Part shown: positions 1 through 7,300 of the stretch, in pieces | Numbering within the stretch: position 1 is the first letter of the stretch | Layout of the letters: each line of letters starts with the position of its first letter | Assembly: GCA_020433785.1 (NCBI GenBank) | Contig: JAGRCC010000333.1 | Span: 1 to 7,457 of the forward strand | Source: Anaerolineae bacterium | GTDB taxonomy: Bacteria > Chloroflexota > Anaerolineae > 4572-78 > J111 | Reading direction: 5' to 3' | Length of the DNA: 7,457 nucleotides | Position numbers and translations under genes: made by a program | The notes under the pieces: model-generated | Seen by the model: the letters and a program-made list of their open reading frames with translations, nothing else | Database searches by the model: none | Told to the model about the DNA's origin: nothing

Positions 1-6
1 CGTAAT

Positions 7-98
7 ATCTGTCAGGTTTTCAAACGAGCCTTAACTCGGCTAAATGGCCCGAATTATCCTGATTTTTCTCTGAAACGTATCGCCAAAACCTGTCAGGT
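7..98. repeat. Two copies of a short near-palindrome (AYCTGTCAGGT)
   Basis: ATCTGTCAGGT lies at 7-17 and ACCTGTCAGGT at 88-98, matching at 10 of 11 bases. The second copy is a perfect inverted repeat (ACCTG-T-CAGGT). Flanking bases extend the symmetry between copies: 9-20 (CTGTCAGGTTTT) and 85-96 (AAAACCTGTCAG) are reverse complements except at one central base. The 122 nt before the first gene otherwise hold nothing recognisable. Copies like this may belong to a dispersed intergenic repeat family or mark protein-binding sites; the window alone cannot separate these. Confidence 0.45.
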
Positions 99-122
99 CT
101 GATGGGTAGCAACTGGCGTTAT

Positions 123-554
123 TTAATGGACCTGCATGCCGCGCAGTCGGGGATGATGAGGTTTAGTTTTTAAGTCTTGTGTGCCAAGTTGATTTCGAAC
201 CGGATAGTCGAACGTGGCCCGAGTGAGCAGGTCTTGGTCTAGGGCGTTATCAACACGGGAGCCGACTTCGACGCGATGGGCGGCTAACAGTTCGGGGTTT
301 TCGGCATAGAACTGTGATTCGGATTGGGTCGGGACATTATCGGCAGCGACGCGTTGAGCCGCCATTAGTTCCGGGTTTTTGGCATAGAACTGTGACTCGA
401 ATACCGCCGGGTCAACATTGACCGTGATAGCCCCACTATTTTCTTGGGGCAGGTTGCTTGGTTCTTGAGCCAAAGCGATGATGGCCGTAGAGCCGGTAAC
501 AAAGATAATTACGCCGACGACTAAAACAACAATTTGATTTAACCCACTTCTCAT
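123..554 (-). CDS. Small exported or membrane-anchored protein with two 26-residue-period repeats, function unknown
   Basis: This 143-residue protein belongs to no family I recognise. Residues 8-29 form one strongly hydrophobic segment (IVVLVVGVIIFVTG...) ending in ALA-Q, so it is either a cleaved signal peptide (cut near residue 29) or a single N-terminal anchor; the rest would lie outside the membrane. Residues 53-72 and 79-98 are two copies of ESQFYAxNPELxAAxRV, matching at 14 of 20 residues, and the DNA copies (398-339 and 320-261) match at 46 of 60 bases, so this looks like an internal duplication. After the repeats comes an acidic stretch (about 102-110), then FDYPVRNQLG, then a basic, His-rich end. 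The start is well supported by TAAGGAGA 8 nt upstream (about 562-569). It is divergent from the tautomerase gene and has no clear terminator downstream. It is probably a real gene because of the strong ribosome site, export signal and protein-level repeat. Confidence 0.72.
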   Translation of the reverse strand: MRSGLNQIVVLVVGVIIFVTGSTAIIALAQEPSNLPQENSGAITVNVDPAVFESQFYAKNPELMAAQRVAADNVPTQSESQFYAENPELLAAHRVEVGSRVDNALDQDLLTRATFDYPVRNQLGTQDLKTKPHHPRLRGMQVH

Positions 555-610
555 GATGATTTCTCCTTATTTTAACTTCATTTTATAGATTATTTTTAGT
601 TACCGGCGCT

Positions 611-624
611 GGCCGCCGGCGGCC
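611..624. repeat. 14-bp perfect GC-only palindrome
   Basis: GGCCGCCGGCGGCC reads the same on both strands and sits in an otherwise AT-rich intergenic stretch, about 57 nt upstream of the leftward start codon. There is no loop, so it is a poor RNA hairpin. It could be a protein-binding site, a methylation-prone site or a degenerate remnant of a palindromic repeat. The symmetry is certain; any function is speculative. Confidence 0.4.
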
Positions 625-680
625 GTTTGTTTCGGACAGTAGTTTGTTTAACTTTCTGAGGTACAGTATAAGACCGACCT

Positions 681-713
681 GTTCGGCAACTGCCTCATAA
701 ACTGTTCGGGAAC
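681..713. promoter_or_regulatory. Paired operator-like inverted repeats (GTTCGGSAAC)
   Basis: GTTCGGCAAC (681-690) and GTTCGGGAAC (704-713) are each dyad-symmetric (GTT...AAC) and sit in a longer direct repeat CTGTTCGGSAACT (679-691 and 702-714, 12 of 13 bases identical). The centres are 23 bp apart, close to two helical turns, so a dimeric regulator could bind both on one face. They lie about 42 nt upstream of the tautomerase -35 box and about 110 nt from the leftward gene's ribosome site. The symmetry is visible; the regulator is unknown. Confidence 0.4.
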
Positions 714-754
714 TCTTCTTTGGAAAATAAGTAGAGTTTGGTTGTTTGTTTGAA

Positions 755-783
755 TTGTCAACGGGGGTGGTTTGGGTGATAAT
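755..783 (+). promoter_or_regulatory. Sigma70-type promoter for the tautomerase gene
   Basis: A -35 box TTGTCA (755-760) and a -10 box GATAAT (778-783) are separated by 17 nt; each box differs from consensus at one base. Transcription would begin near 790, giving a leader of about 97 nt before the ATG at 887. Confidence 0.6.
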
Positions 784-872
784 AGTTGAGAATTGTTGGA
801 AGAATTAGGTTTGAGATACACTCAATTCTATGAAGCGGGGATCCATAGAATTGGACGCATCTTTATTTTCCG

Positions 873-878
873 AAAGGA
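873..878 (+). promoter_or_regulatory. Ribosome binding site deciding the tautomerase start
   Basis: AAAGGA ends 8 nt before the ATG at 887. The in-frame ATG at 830 has only ACTCAATTCT before it and no purine-rich site, so the downstream start is preferred. Confidence 0.7.
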
Positions 879-886
879 TTCAAGAT

Positions 887-1276
887 ATGGCCCAAGTAAA
901 GGTTTATGGTATCAAAGAACAACTCAACCCGATAAAAACCAACCTGTCTGAAGTTATTCATCAGTGTGTAGTCGAAGCTTTACAGTTTCCACCGGATAAA
1001 CGGGCTCATCGCTTTTTTCCGTTAGCCAAAGAAGATATGTTGTACCCGAAAGGGCGAACGGATGCCTACACGATCATTGAAATAACTATGATTCAAGGAC
1101 GATCCCCGGAAAGTAAGAAAAAACTCATCCGGTTACTTTTTGATCGAATAAAAGACGAAGTTGGAATTGAATATCAAGATATAGAAATCTGTATCTATGA
1201 GAGTCCCGACTCAAATTGGGGATTTCGAGGAATGCCGGGAGATGAGATCAAGCTGAATTATAAGATTAATGTGTAG
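887..1276 (+). CDS. Tautomerase (4-oxalocrotonate tautomerase-like) family protein
   Basis: This 129-residue protein resembles the longer, about 130-residue branch of the tautomerase superfamily, whose better-known members move protons between keto and enol forms of small acids using an N-terminal proline. Recognisable stretches are MAQVKVYG at the start, the helix around residues 14-34 leading into LQFPPDKRAHRFFP, TIIEITMIQGRS (62-73), the basic helix KKKLIRLLFDRI (77-88) and SNWGFRGMPGDE (109-120). No membrane segment or signal is present, so it is cytoplasmic. The start at 887 rests on AAAGGA 8 nt upstream and on the family-like MAQVKVYG opening; starting at 830 would add 19 residues without family character. 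After Met removal the N-terminal residue would be Ala, not the classical catalytic Pro, so tautomerase activity should not be assumed. It appears to be transcribed alone, with 217 nt before the next gene and no clear terminator after it. Confidence 0.85.
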   Translation: MAQVKVYGIKEQLNPIKTNLSEVIHQCVVEALQFPPDKRAHRFFPLAKEDMLYPKGRTDAYTIIEITMIQGRSPESKKKLIRLLFDRIKDEVGIEYQDIEICIYESPDSNWGFRGMPGDEIKLNYKINV

Positions 1277-1493
1277 AGCGTAGTTTTAAAGCTTATCAAC
1301 AAATATAGGATGCTTCGGCTGAAGAATAGTTACGAATGAGAAGTGAAAATCAGCAACAGGATGAGGATAAAAGCGAGACCTAATTCAGGGAGCCAGACAA
1401 ACAAATAGCGTTTGATCGTTTGAGTAGTCGGATATTGAAGAATGAACAGAACAGAGGTAAGCTCTGTGCGATGCCTATGGGAGAGGTCATCCG

Positions 1494-3119
1494 ATGAACA
1501 GTTTTAGCTTAACTCGATATGCAGGATGGGCGCAATGGCCGGTGCGGTTGGGGTACGCTCTGATTCTCGGTTTGTGCTTTGTGCTGATCCTGTGGCTGGG
1601 GTTGACGACCACGACCACGCCAGCCCATGCCGGCACATTATGCGTCAAGCCCGGCGGCGGCAATGGTTGCCTGGCGTCCATCAACGCCGCCCTGGCTATC
1701 GCCCAGAAAAATGATACGATCCGCGTTGCCGCCGGAATTTACAACGAAAATGTCCTTATCAGCCGGACCGTCACCTTACAAGGCGGTTGGAACTTGATTT
1801 TCAACATCCGGAACATAAACGCCTTCACTTCAACCATCCATCCTCTAATTAACGCCCAATCTGTAGTCGCCATCGAGGGTCAGTTCGCGAACCCGGCTGC
1901 GGTGAAACCCATCTTGGACGGTTTCGTGATTAGCGGCGGGCGAGCCGACCTGGGCGGCAATCATGGCGGTGGAATACGCATCCGAGATAGCAACGCCCTG
2001 GTCATCAGCAACACCATTCGGAATAACGCCGCCTTTCTGTTAGGGGGTGGGGTGTGGGTGCAAAGAGGCGCACCTGTTCTAAAGGGTAACCACATCATCA
2101 ATAACCGCACCCTTGGCCTGGGGCAGGATGCGCACGGCGGCGGGGTGCAGCTTGAGAACACCCAATCGGTGCTGCTGGACAATCTCATTGCCGGCAATAT
2201 CATCAGCGGGACAGAGGTCTACGGCGGGGGTCTCGAAATCAGCGGTACTGGGGCCGGCTATGTCACGCTCAGGCGAAATCAGTTCATTAGCAACACCGCC
2301 CTAATTGCCTCCACCAACTTGGGTTTCGGTGGCGGCATCGCTGTTAATAACGGGCAGGTACTCCTGGCCAATAGTAGCCTGATCAGCAACACGGCTGCTG
2401 CCAGCGGCGGCGGGATTTTTATCGGTGGGAGTTCTCAAGGTTGCTGCCATCTTACCGGTCAGGACAACCTGATCCAGTCCAACACGGCCAAAGCCAAAGG
2501 GGGTGGCTTGTTTATCAGCGCCGGCGGGATGATCTCATTCACCCATAGTGCGTTGATTGCTAACCTGGCTGAGCAAGACGGTGGGGCCATTTACAATTCA
2601 GGCGTCATCTCCTTAAGCAACACGACCGTAAGCGGGAACAGCGCCAACGGTATGGGCGGCGGCATCGCTAACTTTGAACAGGTCAACCTGGTCAATGCCA
2701 CTGTTTCTGATAACTTCAGTAGCAGTGGAGCCGGGCTGTTTAACGCCAACGTGGTCAATACCAAGAATTCGCTGATTGCCCTCAACCTTGGGAACAATTG
2801 CTTAGGTGTGTTGACCTCGCAGGGTTACAATCTAGAGGACGGCGGCGCCTGCGCCCTCGGCCAGCCGACGGATATGCCGAACACTTCCCCCTCAATGAAT
2901 CCGTTGGAGGAGAATGGCGGTTCGACCCCGACCCAAGCCCTGGCGGCTGACAGTCCGGCAATCGACGCCGGCGACAACAATGCCTGTCCACCAACCGACC
3001 AGCGCGGAGCGCCACGTCCGGTGGATGGTGATGGAGACGGTCAGGCCGTCTGCGATATTGGCGCTTATGAGTATGGGTCTGTATTACCCTGGTTATATCT
3101 GCCCCTAGTAATCCGTTAA
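1494..3119 (+). CDS. Secreted right-handed parallel beta-helix protein with choice-of-anchor Q-type C-terminus
   Basis: This 541-residue protein is predicted to be exported and to act outside the cell or on its surface; its target is unknown. Residues 1-46 are a long signal peptide: basic residues at 8 and 18, a hydrophobic core at about 21-37, and AHA before a likely cut after residue 46. Residues 76-98 ([14 protein letters not shown]...TLQGGW) are the usual opening of pectate-lyase-like helices. From about 158 to 414 roughly ten Gly-rich turns recur (158, 184, 215, 244, 279, 305, 336, 363, 388, 412), spaced 24-35 residues and each followed by Asn/Ser-rich strands such as ISNT and SGNS. Residues 486-527 (DSPAIDAG...DQRGAPRP...DGDGDG...CDIGAYEY) match the choice-of-anchor Q type of ending, and the protein stops in LYLPLVIR. 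No catalytic triad of a polysaccharide lyase is evident, so adhesion or surface structure is as likely as enzymatic activity. GAGAGG lies 7 nt before the ATG. A bidirectional terminator follows. Confidence 0.88.
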   Translation: MNSFSLTRYAGWAQWPVRLGYALILGLCFVLILWLGLTTTTTPAHAGTLCVKPGGGNGCLASINAALAIAQKNDTIRVAAGIYNENVLISRTVTLQGGWNLIFNIRNINAFTSTIHPLINAQSVVAIEGQFANPAAVKPILDGFVISGGRADLGGNHGGGIRIRDSNALVISNTIRNNAAFLLGGGVWVQRGAPVLKGNHIINNRTLGLGQDAHGGGVQLENTQSVLLDNLIAGNIISGTEVYGGGLEISGTGAGYVTLRRNQFISNTALIASTNLGFGGGIAVNNGQVLLANSSLISNTAAASGGGIFIGGSSQGCCHLTGQDNLIQSNTAKAKGGGLFISAGGMISFTHSALIANLAEQDGGAIYNSGVISLSNTTVSGNSANGMGGGIANFEQVNLVNATVSDNFSSSGAGLFNANVVNTKNSLIALNLGNNCLGVLTSQGYNLEDGGACALGQPTDMPNTSPSMNPLEENGGSTPTQALAADSPAIDAGDNNACPPTDQRGAPRPVDGDGDGQAVCDIGAYEYGSVLPWLYLPLVIR

Positions 3120-3164
3120 TGATGACTTTATCCTTTAATTTGGCGGCGGTCTTCAAAATAATAG

Positions 3165-3192
3165 CAGCCCCGGTGATGTTTCACCGGGGCTG
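3165..3192. terminator. Bidirectional rho-independent terminator between convergent genes
   Basis: A 12-bp perfect stem (CAGCCCCGGTGA at 3165-3176 and TCACCGGGGCTG at 3181-3192) encloses a TGTT loop. On the minus strand the stem is followed by CTATTATTTTG, a fair U-tract; on the plus strand by TTTAG, a weaker one. It sits 45 nt after the beta-helix stop and 29 nt after the dioxygenase stop, so it can end both transcripts. Confidence 0.88.
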
Positions 3193-3221
3193 TTTAGCTC
3201 GACCTCGCGTTTAGTCAGAAG

Positions 3222-4145
3222 TTATCCGCCGCGTTGAGGCGGCGGACCGCCGCCGGGAGGTCGTCCACCGGGGCCACCCTCTGACCCGCCCGTCCCCATC
3301 GTCGACAAATCAAGGCCAATGTCAAACGCCGCGGCATACCCCTGGTCGGTTGGGATGGTGGTCAGTAGGAGCAAATCCTGGTAGATGTTGTCGGTGCTGT
3401 TAAGGGTATCGCGTTGGCCTTTGGCGGCGTAGGGTGACTGGGAGAACACCTGATCGGACAGGGTGTCGTCAAAGAAAAGCTGGGAGGTAAAGACCTTACT
3501 ATCCTCAGCCGTTGAGTCGTGCACTTTGAAATGAATGTGGACGGCGCGGCTCGAATACCAGCCGGGATAAATAGTGGTAAACGTGGCCTGGCCATTGGCA
3601 TCGGTCACCTGATAGCCGCGCAAAAAGTTTTGCCCTTGGGTATTGAACCCGGGATCGGACACATCCGAGTAAACTCCCGCTGCATCACAATGCCAGATTT
3701 CCACTTTGGCGCCCTCAAGCGGCGCGCAACTGTTGCTGCTGACCTGTGACACGTTGAAGGTCAGGGCCAACAGCGCTCCCTCTTTGATAACGCCGGTCGC
3801 TGTGTCGGAACGAACATCGGCGCGATTTAGCTCTTCATCGACATAGTAGGGGCCCTCGGTCACTTCAGGGCGGACGACACAAGCCGGGACAGCCGTGGCG
3901 GCGGTCGAGGCGGTGGTGGCGGCCGATGTCGCCGAGGCGGTGGTTGATGTTGGGGCGGCGGCCTCGGTGGTCGAGGACGAGCCAGGCTGGGCCACCGCGC
4001 AGCCGGCCAGCAGCGCCGCGCCGGATATCCCTAACAGTCTCAGAACCTCACGCCGGCTCAGAATTTGACCGATTTGACGGTCGTCGTTGTCCATCTCCTC
4101 GGTTTCAGGGTTGGGGTAGTTAGTCATATTTCGTTTAGATGACAT
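3222..4145 (-). CDS. Tat-exported lipoprotein, intradiol ring-cleavage dioxygenase family
   Basis: This 307-residue protein belongs to the family of catechol 1,2- and protocatechuate 3,4-dioxygenases, non-haem Fe(III) enzymes that open catecholic rings between the two hydroxyls. The expected ligands are present in order: Tyr159 (GVYSD), Tyr197 (PGWYSSR), His203 and His205 (VHIHF). The supporting motif TEGPYY is at 96-101. The N-terminus carries a twin-arginine motif (SRREVLR, 30-36), a hydrophobic stretch (37-47) and a lipobox LAGC with Cys49, so the folded iron protein should be exported by Tat and lipid-anchored outside. A Ser/Thr/Ala linker (about 57-86) separates anchor from catalytic domain. 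The last 24 residues are a Gly/Pro tail ending PPPQRGG. The start is the ATG at 4145 with AAAGGA 7 nt upstream; a TTG eight codons further upstream has no such site. No aromatic-degradation genes flank it, so the substrate is unknown. It is transcribed divergently from the kinase. Confidence 0.9.
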   Translation of the reverse strand: MSSKRNMTNYPNPETEEMDNDDRQIGQILSRREVLRLLGISGAALLAGCAVAQPGSSSTTEAAAPTSTTASATSAATTASTAATAVPACVVRPEVTEGPYYVDEELNRADVRSDTATGVIKEGALLALTFNVSQVSSNSCAPLEGAKVEIWHCDAAGVYSDVSDPGFNTQGQNFLRGYQVTDANGQATFTTIYPGWYSSRAVHIHFKVHDSTAEDSKVFTSQLFFDDTLSDQVFSQSPYAAKGQRDTLNSTDNIYQDLLLLTTIPTDQGYAAAFDIGLDLSTMGTGGSEGGPGGRPPGGGPPPQRGG

Positions 4146-4152
4146 AGGTTGT

Positions 4153-4158
4153 TCCTTT
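4153..4158 (-). promoter_or_regulatory. Ribosome binding site deciding the dioxygenase start
   Basis: On the minus strand AAAGGA ends 7 nt before the ATG at 4145. The in-frame upstream TTG at 4169 would place this site inside the coding region and has no comparable site of its own, so the shorter protein beginning MSSKRN is preferred. Confidence 0.7.
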
Positions 4159-4300
4159 ATTTGCTCCAATCAAAAATTCTTATTGAATAATCCTAACCCC
4201 GCGCTCCAGAGACGAGGTTGTTTTGGACATTCTTGCTAAATGTTAATTTACTGTATAAATGTGCAGATTTTGATCAGAAGATGTTTACTTTTTGCGGAAC

Positions 4301-4315
4301 GGTTAGAAAATAACC
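4301..4315. promoter_or_regulatory. Small inverted repeat just upstream of the kinase promoter
   Basis: GGTTA (4301-4305) and TAACC (4311-4315) are perfect inverted half-sites around GAAAA, ending 5 nt before the putative -35 box. The position suits an operator or activator site in the 232-nt divergent region between the dioxygenase and the kinase. Five-base arms arise often by chance, so this is only a candidate. I saw no strong leftward promoter for the dioxygenase in this region. Confidence 0.25.
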
Positions 4316-4320
4316 CTATC

Positions 4321-4350
4321 TTTTCATACCTAGGGCAATCCGGTTATAAT
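4321..4350 (+). promoter_or_regulatory. Sigma70-type promoter for the histidine kinase
   Basis: A perfect -10 box TATAAT (4345-4350) lies 18 nt after TTTTCA (4321-4326), which matches four of six -35 consensus bases; shifting the -35 to 4322-4327 gives 17 nt. The start point would be near 4357, leaving a leader of about 20 nt that includes the ribosome site AAGG (4365-4368). Confidence 0.6.
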
Positions 4351-4377
4351 GCGGCGTAAACAGTAAGGTGTATAACT

Positions 4378-7300
4378 ATGAAGCAATGGCTGCTTTTATC
4401 TTTAATTGCCACAGCCGGATTGATCGTTATATTCCTGGCTGATAACCATTATCGGAAAAATATCCAACACGATAATGCCTATGAGCTGGCTGAGACGGTT
4501 AACGAGTTTCAAAACATCTTGTCAACAGCAGTCCGGGGACGCCTGACCGCCGTTGAGGATTTAAGAGCTTTTATGCTGGCCTCGCCTACATTGCCCAATA
4601 GCCAGACGTTTGATCACTTTGCGGCCGAGCTGCTGGAAAATTATGCCTCGATCCGGACGGTTCAGTACGTGGATACCGACCGGATCATTCGTTATGTTTA
4701 TCCCCTGACCGGCAACGAGGCGGCGCTTAACCTCGATCTGAAAACTCGTCCGGCAGCGCCCTTCGTTGAACGAGCTATCCGAGAACGGCGAACCACTGTG
4801 AACAATCCCACTGTCACCGTGCAAGGCTCGCTAGCCATTGTCGCTCGTACGCCGTTGTATCGCGAAGATGAGTTTGTGGGTCTTGTTCAAGGTGTGTTTG
4901 ACATTGCCGAGATTATGCAAGGCACCAGAGTAGAATTGAGACCGCCCTATAAACTTCAATTATATGATGCGACCGGGGCTTATTTTTGGGGCGCCGAATC
5001 CATAGTCGGGGACAGCCAAACCACAACCATTGTCGTGGGCGATAATTCCTGGATGATGGTCGTAGGCTGGGATACGTCCCCCCACCGGCCTGCTGCCTGG
5101 CTTTTGTACCTCATTTGGGGCGGCGGAACAGTGTTACTTTTAAGCCTGCTGTATATCGTGAATCAAATTTGGCTCAAAACGGACCGGTTGACATCGACAG
5201 TCAGCCGGACTATCAGCGAGCGCGAACGCGTGGAAGAAACCCTGCGTGAAAGTGAGACCCGTTTTCAATTGGCCGTGCAAGCGGCCAATGTGGGTTTGTG
5301 GGATTGGAAGATTGGCACAAAAGAGGTTTACTACTCACCGGAGTGGAAACATCAGATTGGTTACGCCGACGATGAAATCGCCAACGACTACAAAGAATGG
5401 GAAACCCGCCTGCACCCTGACGATTTGGAACGAATGCAAGCCACAATCCAATCTTATCTAAAGAATCCCTGGCCCAATTACGAAGAAGAGTTTCGTTTCC
5501 AACACAAAGATGGGTCATATCGCTGGATATTGACCACCGCCGCATTGTTTCACGATGAAAATGGGCAACCGATACGGATGCTGGGGGCTCATATTGATAT
5601 TACCCGCAAGAAAAAAACCGAACAAGCGCTGCAAGAAAACGAATTGTTATTGCGTGATACCAGTAAGATGGGGAAGATCGGCAGTTGGGAATTTGACGCC
5701 GTGACGAAAAAAGGGTCCTGGTCGGAGACCGTCATTCCCCCTCAAGAAGCAGAGGCTGACTATCCGTCAGATATGGCTACAGAATTAAGCATTTATTCTG
5801 GCGAATCACGCCGGAGATATGAGAATGCGGTCAAAGAAGCGGTCGAACTGGGCAAACCTTACGATCTGGAATTGGAGCTAACGACCAGAGAGGGCAGTCA
5901 GCACTGGATCAGAGTAATAGGCTCCCCCATTAAAAAAGGCAATAAAGTTGTAAAAGTATGGGGTACGTTCCAGTATATTACTGAACAAAAACTGGCCGAG
6001 CAGGCGCTGCGACGCTACGCTGACCGGCTGGAAATATTATACCAAATCGATCAGGCGATCTTAGCCGCTCGCTCGGCCGAAGAGACAGCCCAAGTGGCCC
6101 TGACCTATTTACAACAATTAATTCCTTACCAGCAGGCAATCATTGGCCTCATTGATCCGGAAGACCTGGCTTTCACTGTTCTGGCTGAACAGAAAAGTGA
6201 CATCGACAGCCCAACTATAAGCAGCCGCTATTCGCCTGATACGATCTTAAATAATCTGGAGGCGCTAAAGCAAGGCCAAATAGTAGTGACTCTAGATAAC
6301 TCACCTTCTCAAGACGCTTATTCAACCTTGACTGCCCCGCTTCTCTCACAAGAGGATTTAATTGGGGCGCTAACGCTTCGGTCATCTACGGCGGACGACT
6401 TCACTGAAGAACACCGGCAAATTGTCCGCGAGGTTGGCAACCAAGTAGCCATTGCCGTTCAGAATGCGCAACTGGCCGATCGATTTCGGCGTGTGGTTAC
6501 CTCCATTAGCGATTATATCTATATGATCGAAGTGACCGAAGCCGGGCATCCCAAAAATCGATATGTATCGCCTAAAATCGAGTCACTAACGGGTTACCCC
6601 GCCCAAACCTTGCTAAGTGATTGGGCATTTTGGGTCGAGACCGTCATTCATCCCGAAGATCGAGCCGATGCCGCGACGCAGTGGGCCCGGTTAAACGCCG
6701 GTACAGACAGCGAGGTTGAATATCGCCTGGTGGGGGCCAATGGTGACATCATTTGGGTCCGAGACAGTGCTCGCGTGGAGCAAACGCGTGATCATTCCAA
6801 ACTTATCTTTGGCGTTATTAGTGATATTACCAAGCGCAAACAGCTTGAAGAGCAGTTGTACCAAGCTCAAAAAATGGAAGCCATTGGTCGGCTGGCCGGC
6901 GGCATTGCTCACGATTTTAACAATCTGCTGACCGTGATTACCGGCTTTGGCGAATTTGTTTTGCAAACCGGTCTTGCATCCGACCATCCGGCTCGCCGAG
7001 ATATTGAACAGATAGTCAGTGCCGGTCAGCGTGCCGCCGCCTTGACCCGGCAGTTATTAGCATTCAGTCGCAGACAGGTACTCAAACCGCAAATTCTCAA
7101 CTTCAACGAAATAGTTGAAAAGATAAGTATTATGCTGAAACGCTTGCTGGGGGAAGATATTGAGCTCATACTCCAGCTTGCGCCGCACTTAGGGGTGGTC
7201 AAAATCGATCCCGGGCAAATGGATCAAGTGTTGATCAATTTGGCGGTCAATGCCCGGGACGCGATGCCGCAAGGAGGGCGGTTAGTCATTGAAACCGCCA

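Larger units (their letters stand above)
555..886. other. Divergent intergenic region between the small exported protein and the tautomerase
   Basis: This 332-nt gap has no plausible gene. From left to right it holds the ribosome site of the leftward gene (562-569), an AT-rich stretch (570-600), a GC-rich palindrome (611-624), paired operator-like sites (681-690 and 704-713), a rightward promoter (755-783) and the tautomerase ribosome site (873-878). I found no leftward promoter with acceptable spacing; TATA-like hexamers near 582-587 and 665-670 lack a matching -35. The open frame from 830 that runs into the tautomerase is treated as untranslated leader. Confidence 0.6.

Noticed and set aside
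1..102. Open frame from the window edge to a TGA at 100-102 that could be the end of an upstream gene.
   Set aside because: It is only 33 codons, has no recognisable motif, and its repeated Cys-Gln-Val comes from the two short DNA palindromes spaced by 81 nt.
830..886. Longer tautomerase start adding 19 residues.
   Set aside because: There is no ribosome site before 830, whereas AAAGGA precedes 887 at ideal spacing and the protein from 887 opens like the family.
1313..1324. CTTC-GGCT-GAAG hairpin after the tautomerase gene as a terminator.
   Set aside because: The stem is only 4 bp and no T-run follows.
1451..1467. ACAGAG-GTAAG-CTCTGT hairpin 27 nt upstream of the beta-helix start, a possible attenuator.
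   Set aside because: A 6-bp stem of mixed composition with no T-run and no alternative pairing is within chance expectation.
2782..3156. Antisense open frame of 124 codons across the end of the beta-helix gene.
   Set aside because: Its product is low-complexity Arg/His/Pro-rich, has no family resemblance, and overlaps a well-supported gene and the terminator side.
3238..3254. GGCGGCGG-A-CCGCCGCC inverted repeat near the dioxygenase stop.
   Set aside because: It falls inside the Gly/Pro tail, where GGC/GGN and CCG/CCN codons make such symmetry expected; the 1-nt centre also makes a poor hairpin.
4245..4257. TATAAA near 4252 as an alternative rightward promoter for the kinase.
   Set aside because: The only nearby -35-like hexamer (TTGCTA) leaves a 15-nt spacer, and the TATAAT at 4345-4350 is closer and better.
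5213..5545. Antisense open frame of 110 codons within the kinase gene.
   Set aside because: The sense strand encodes an intact PAS domain here; the antisense product has no motif and no ribosome site I could identify.
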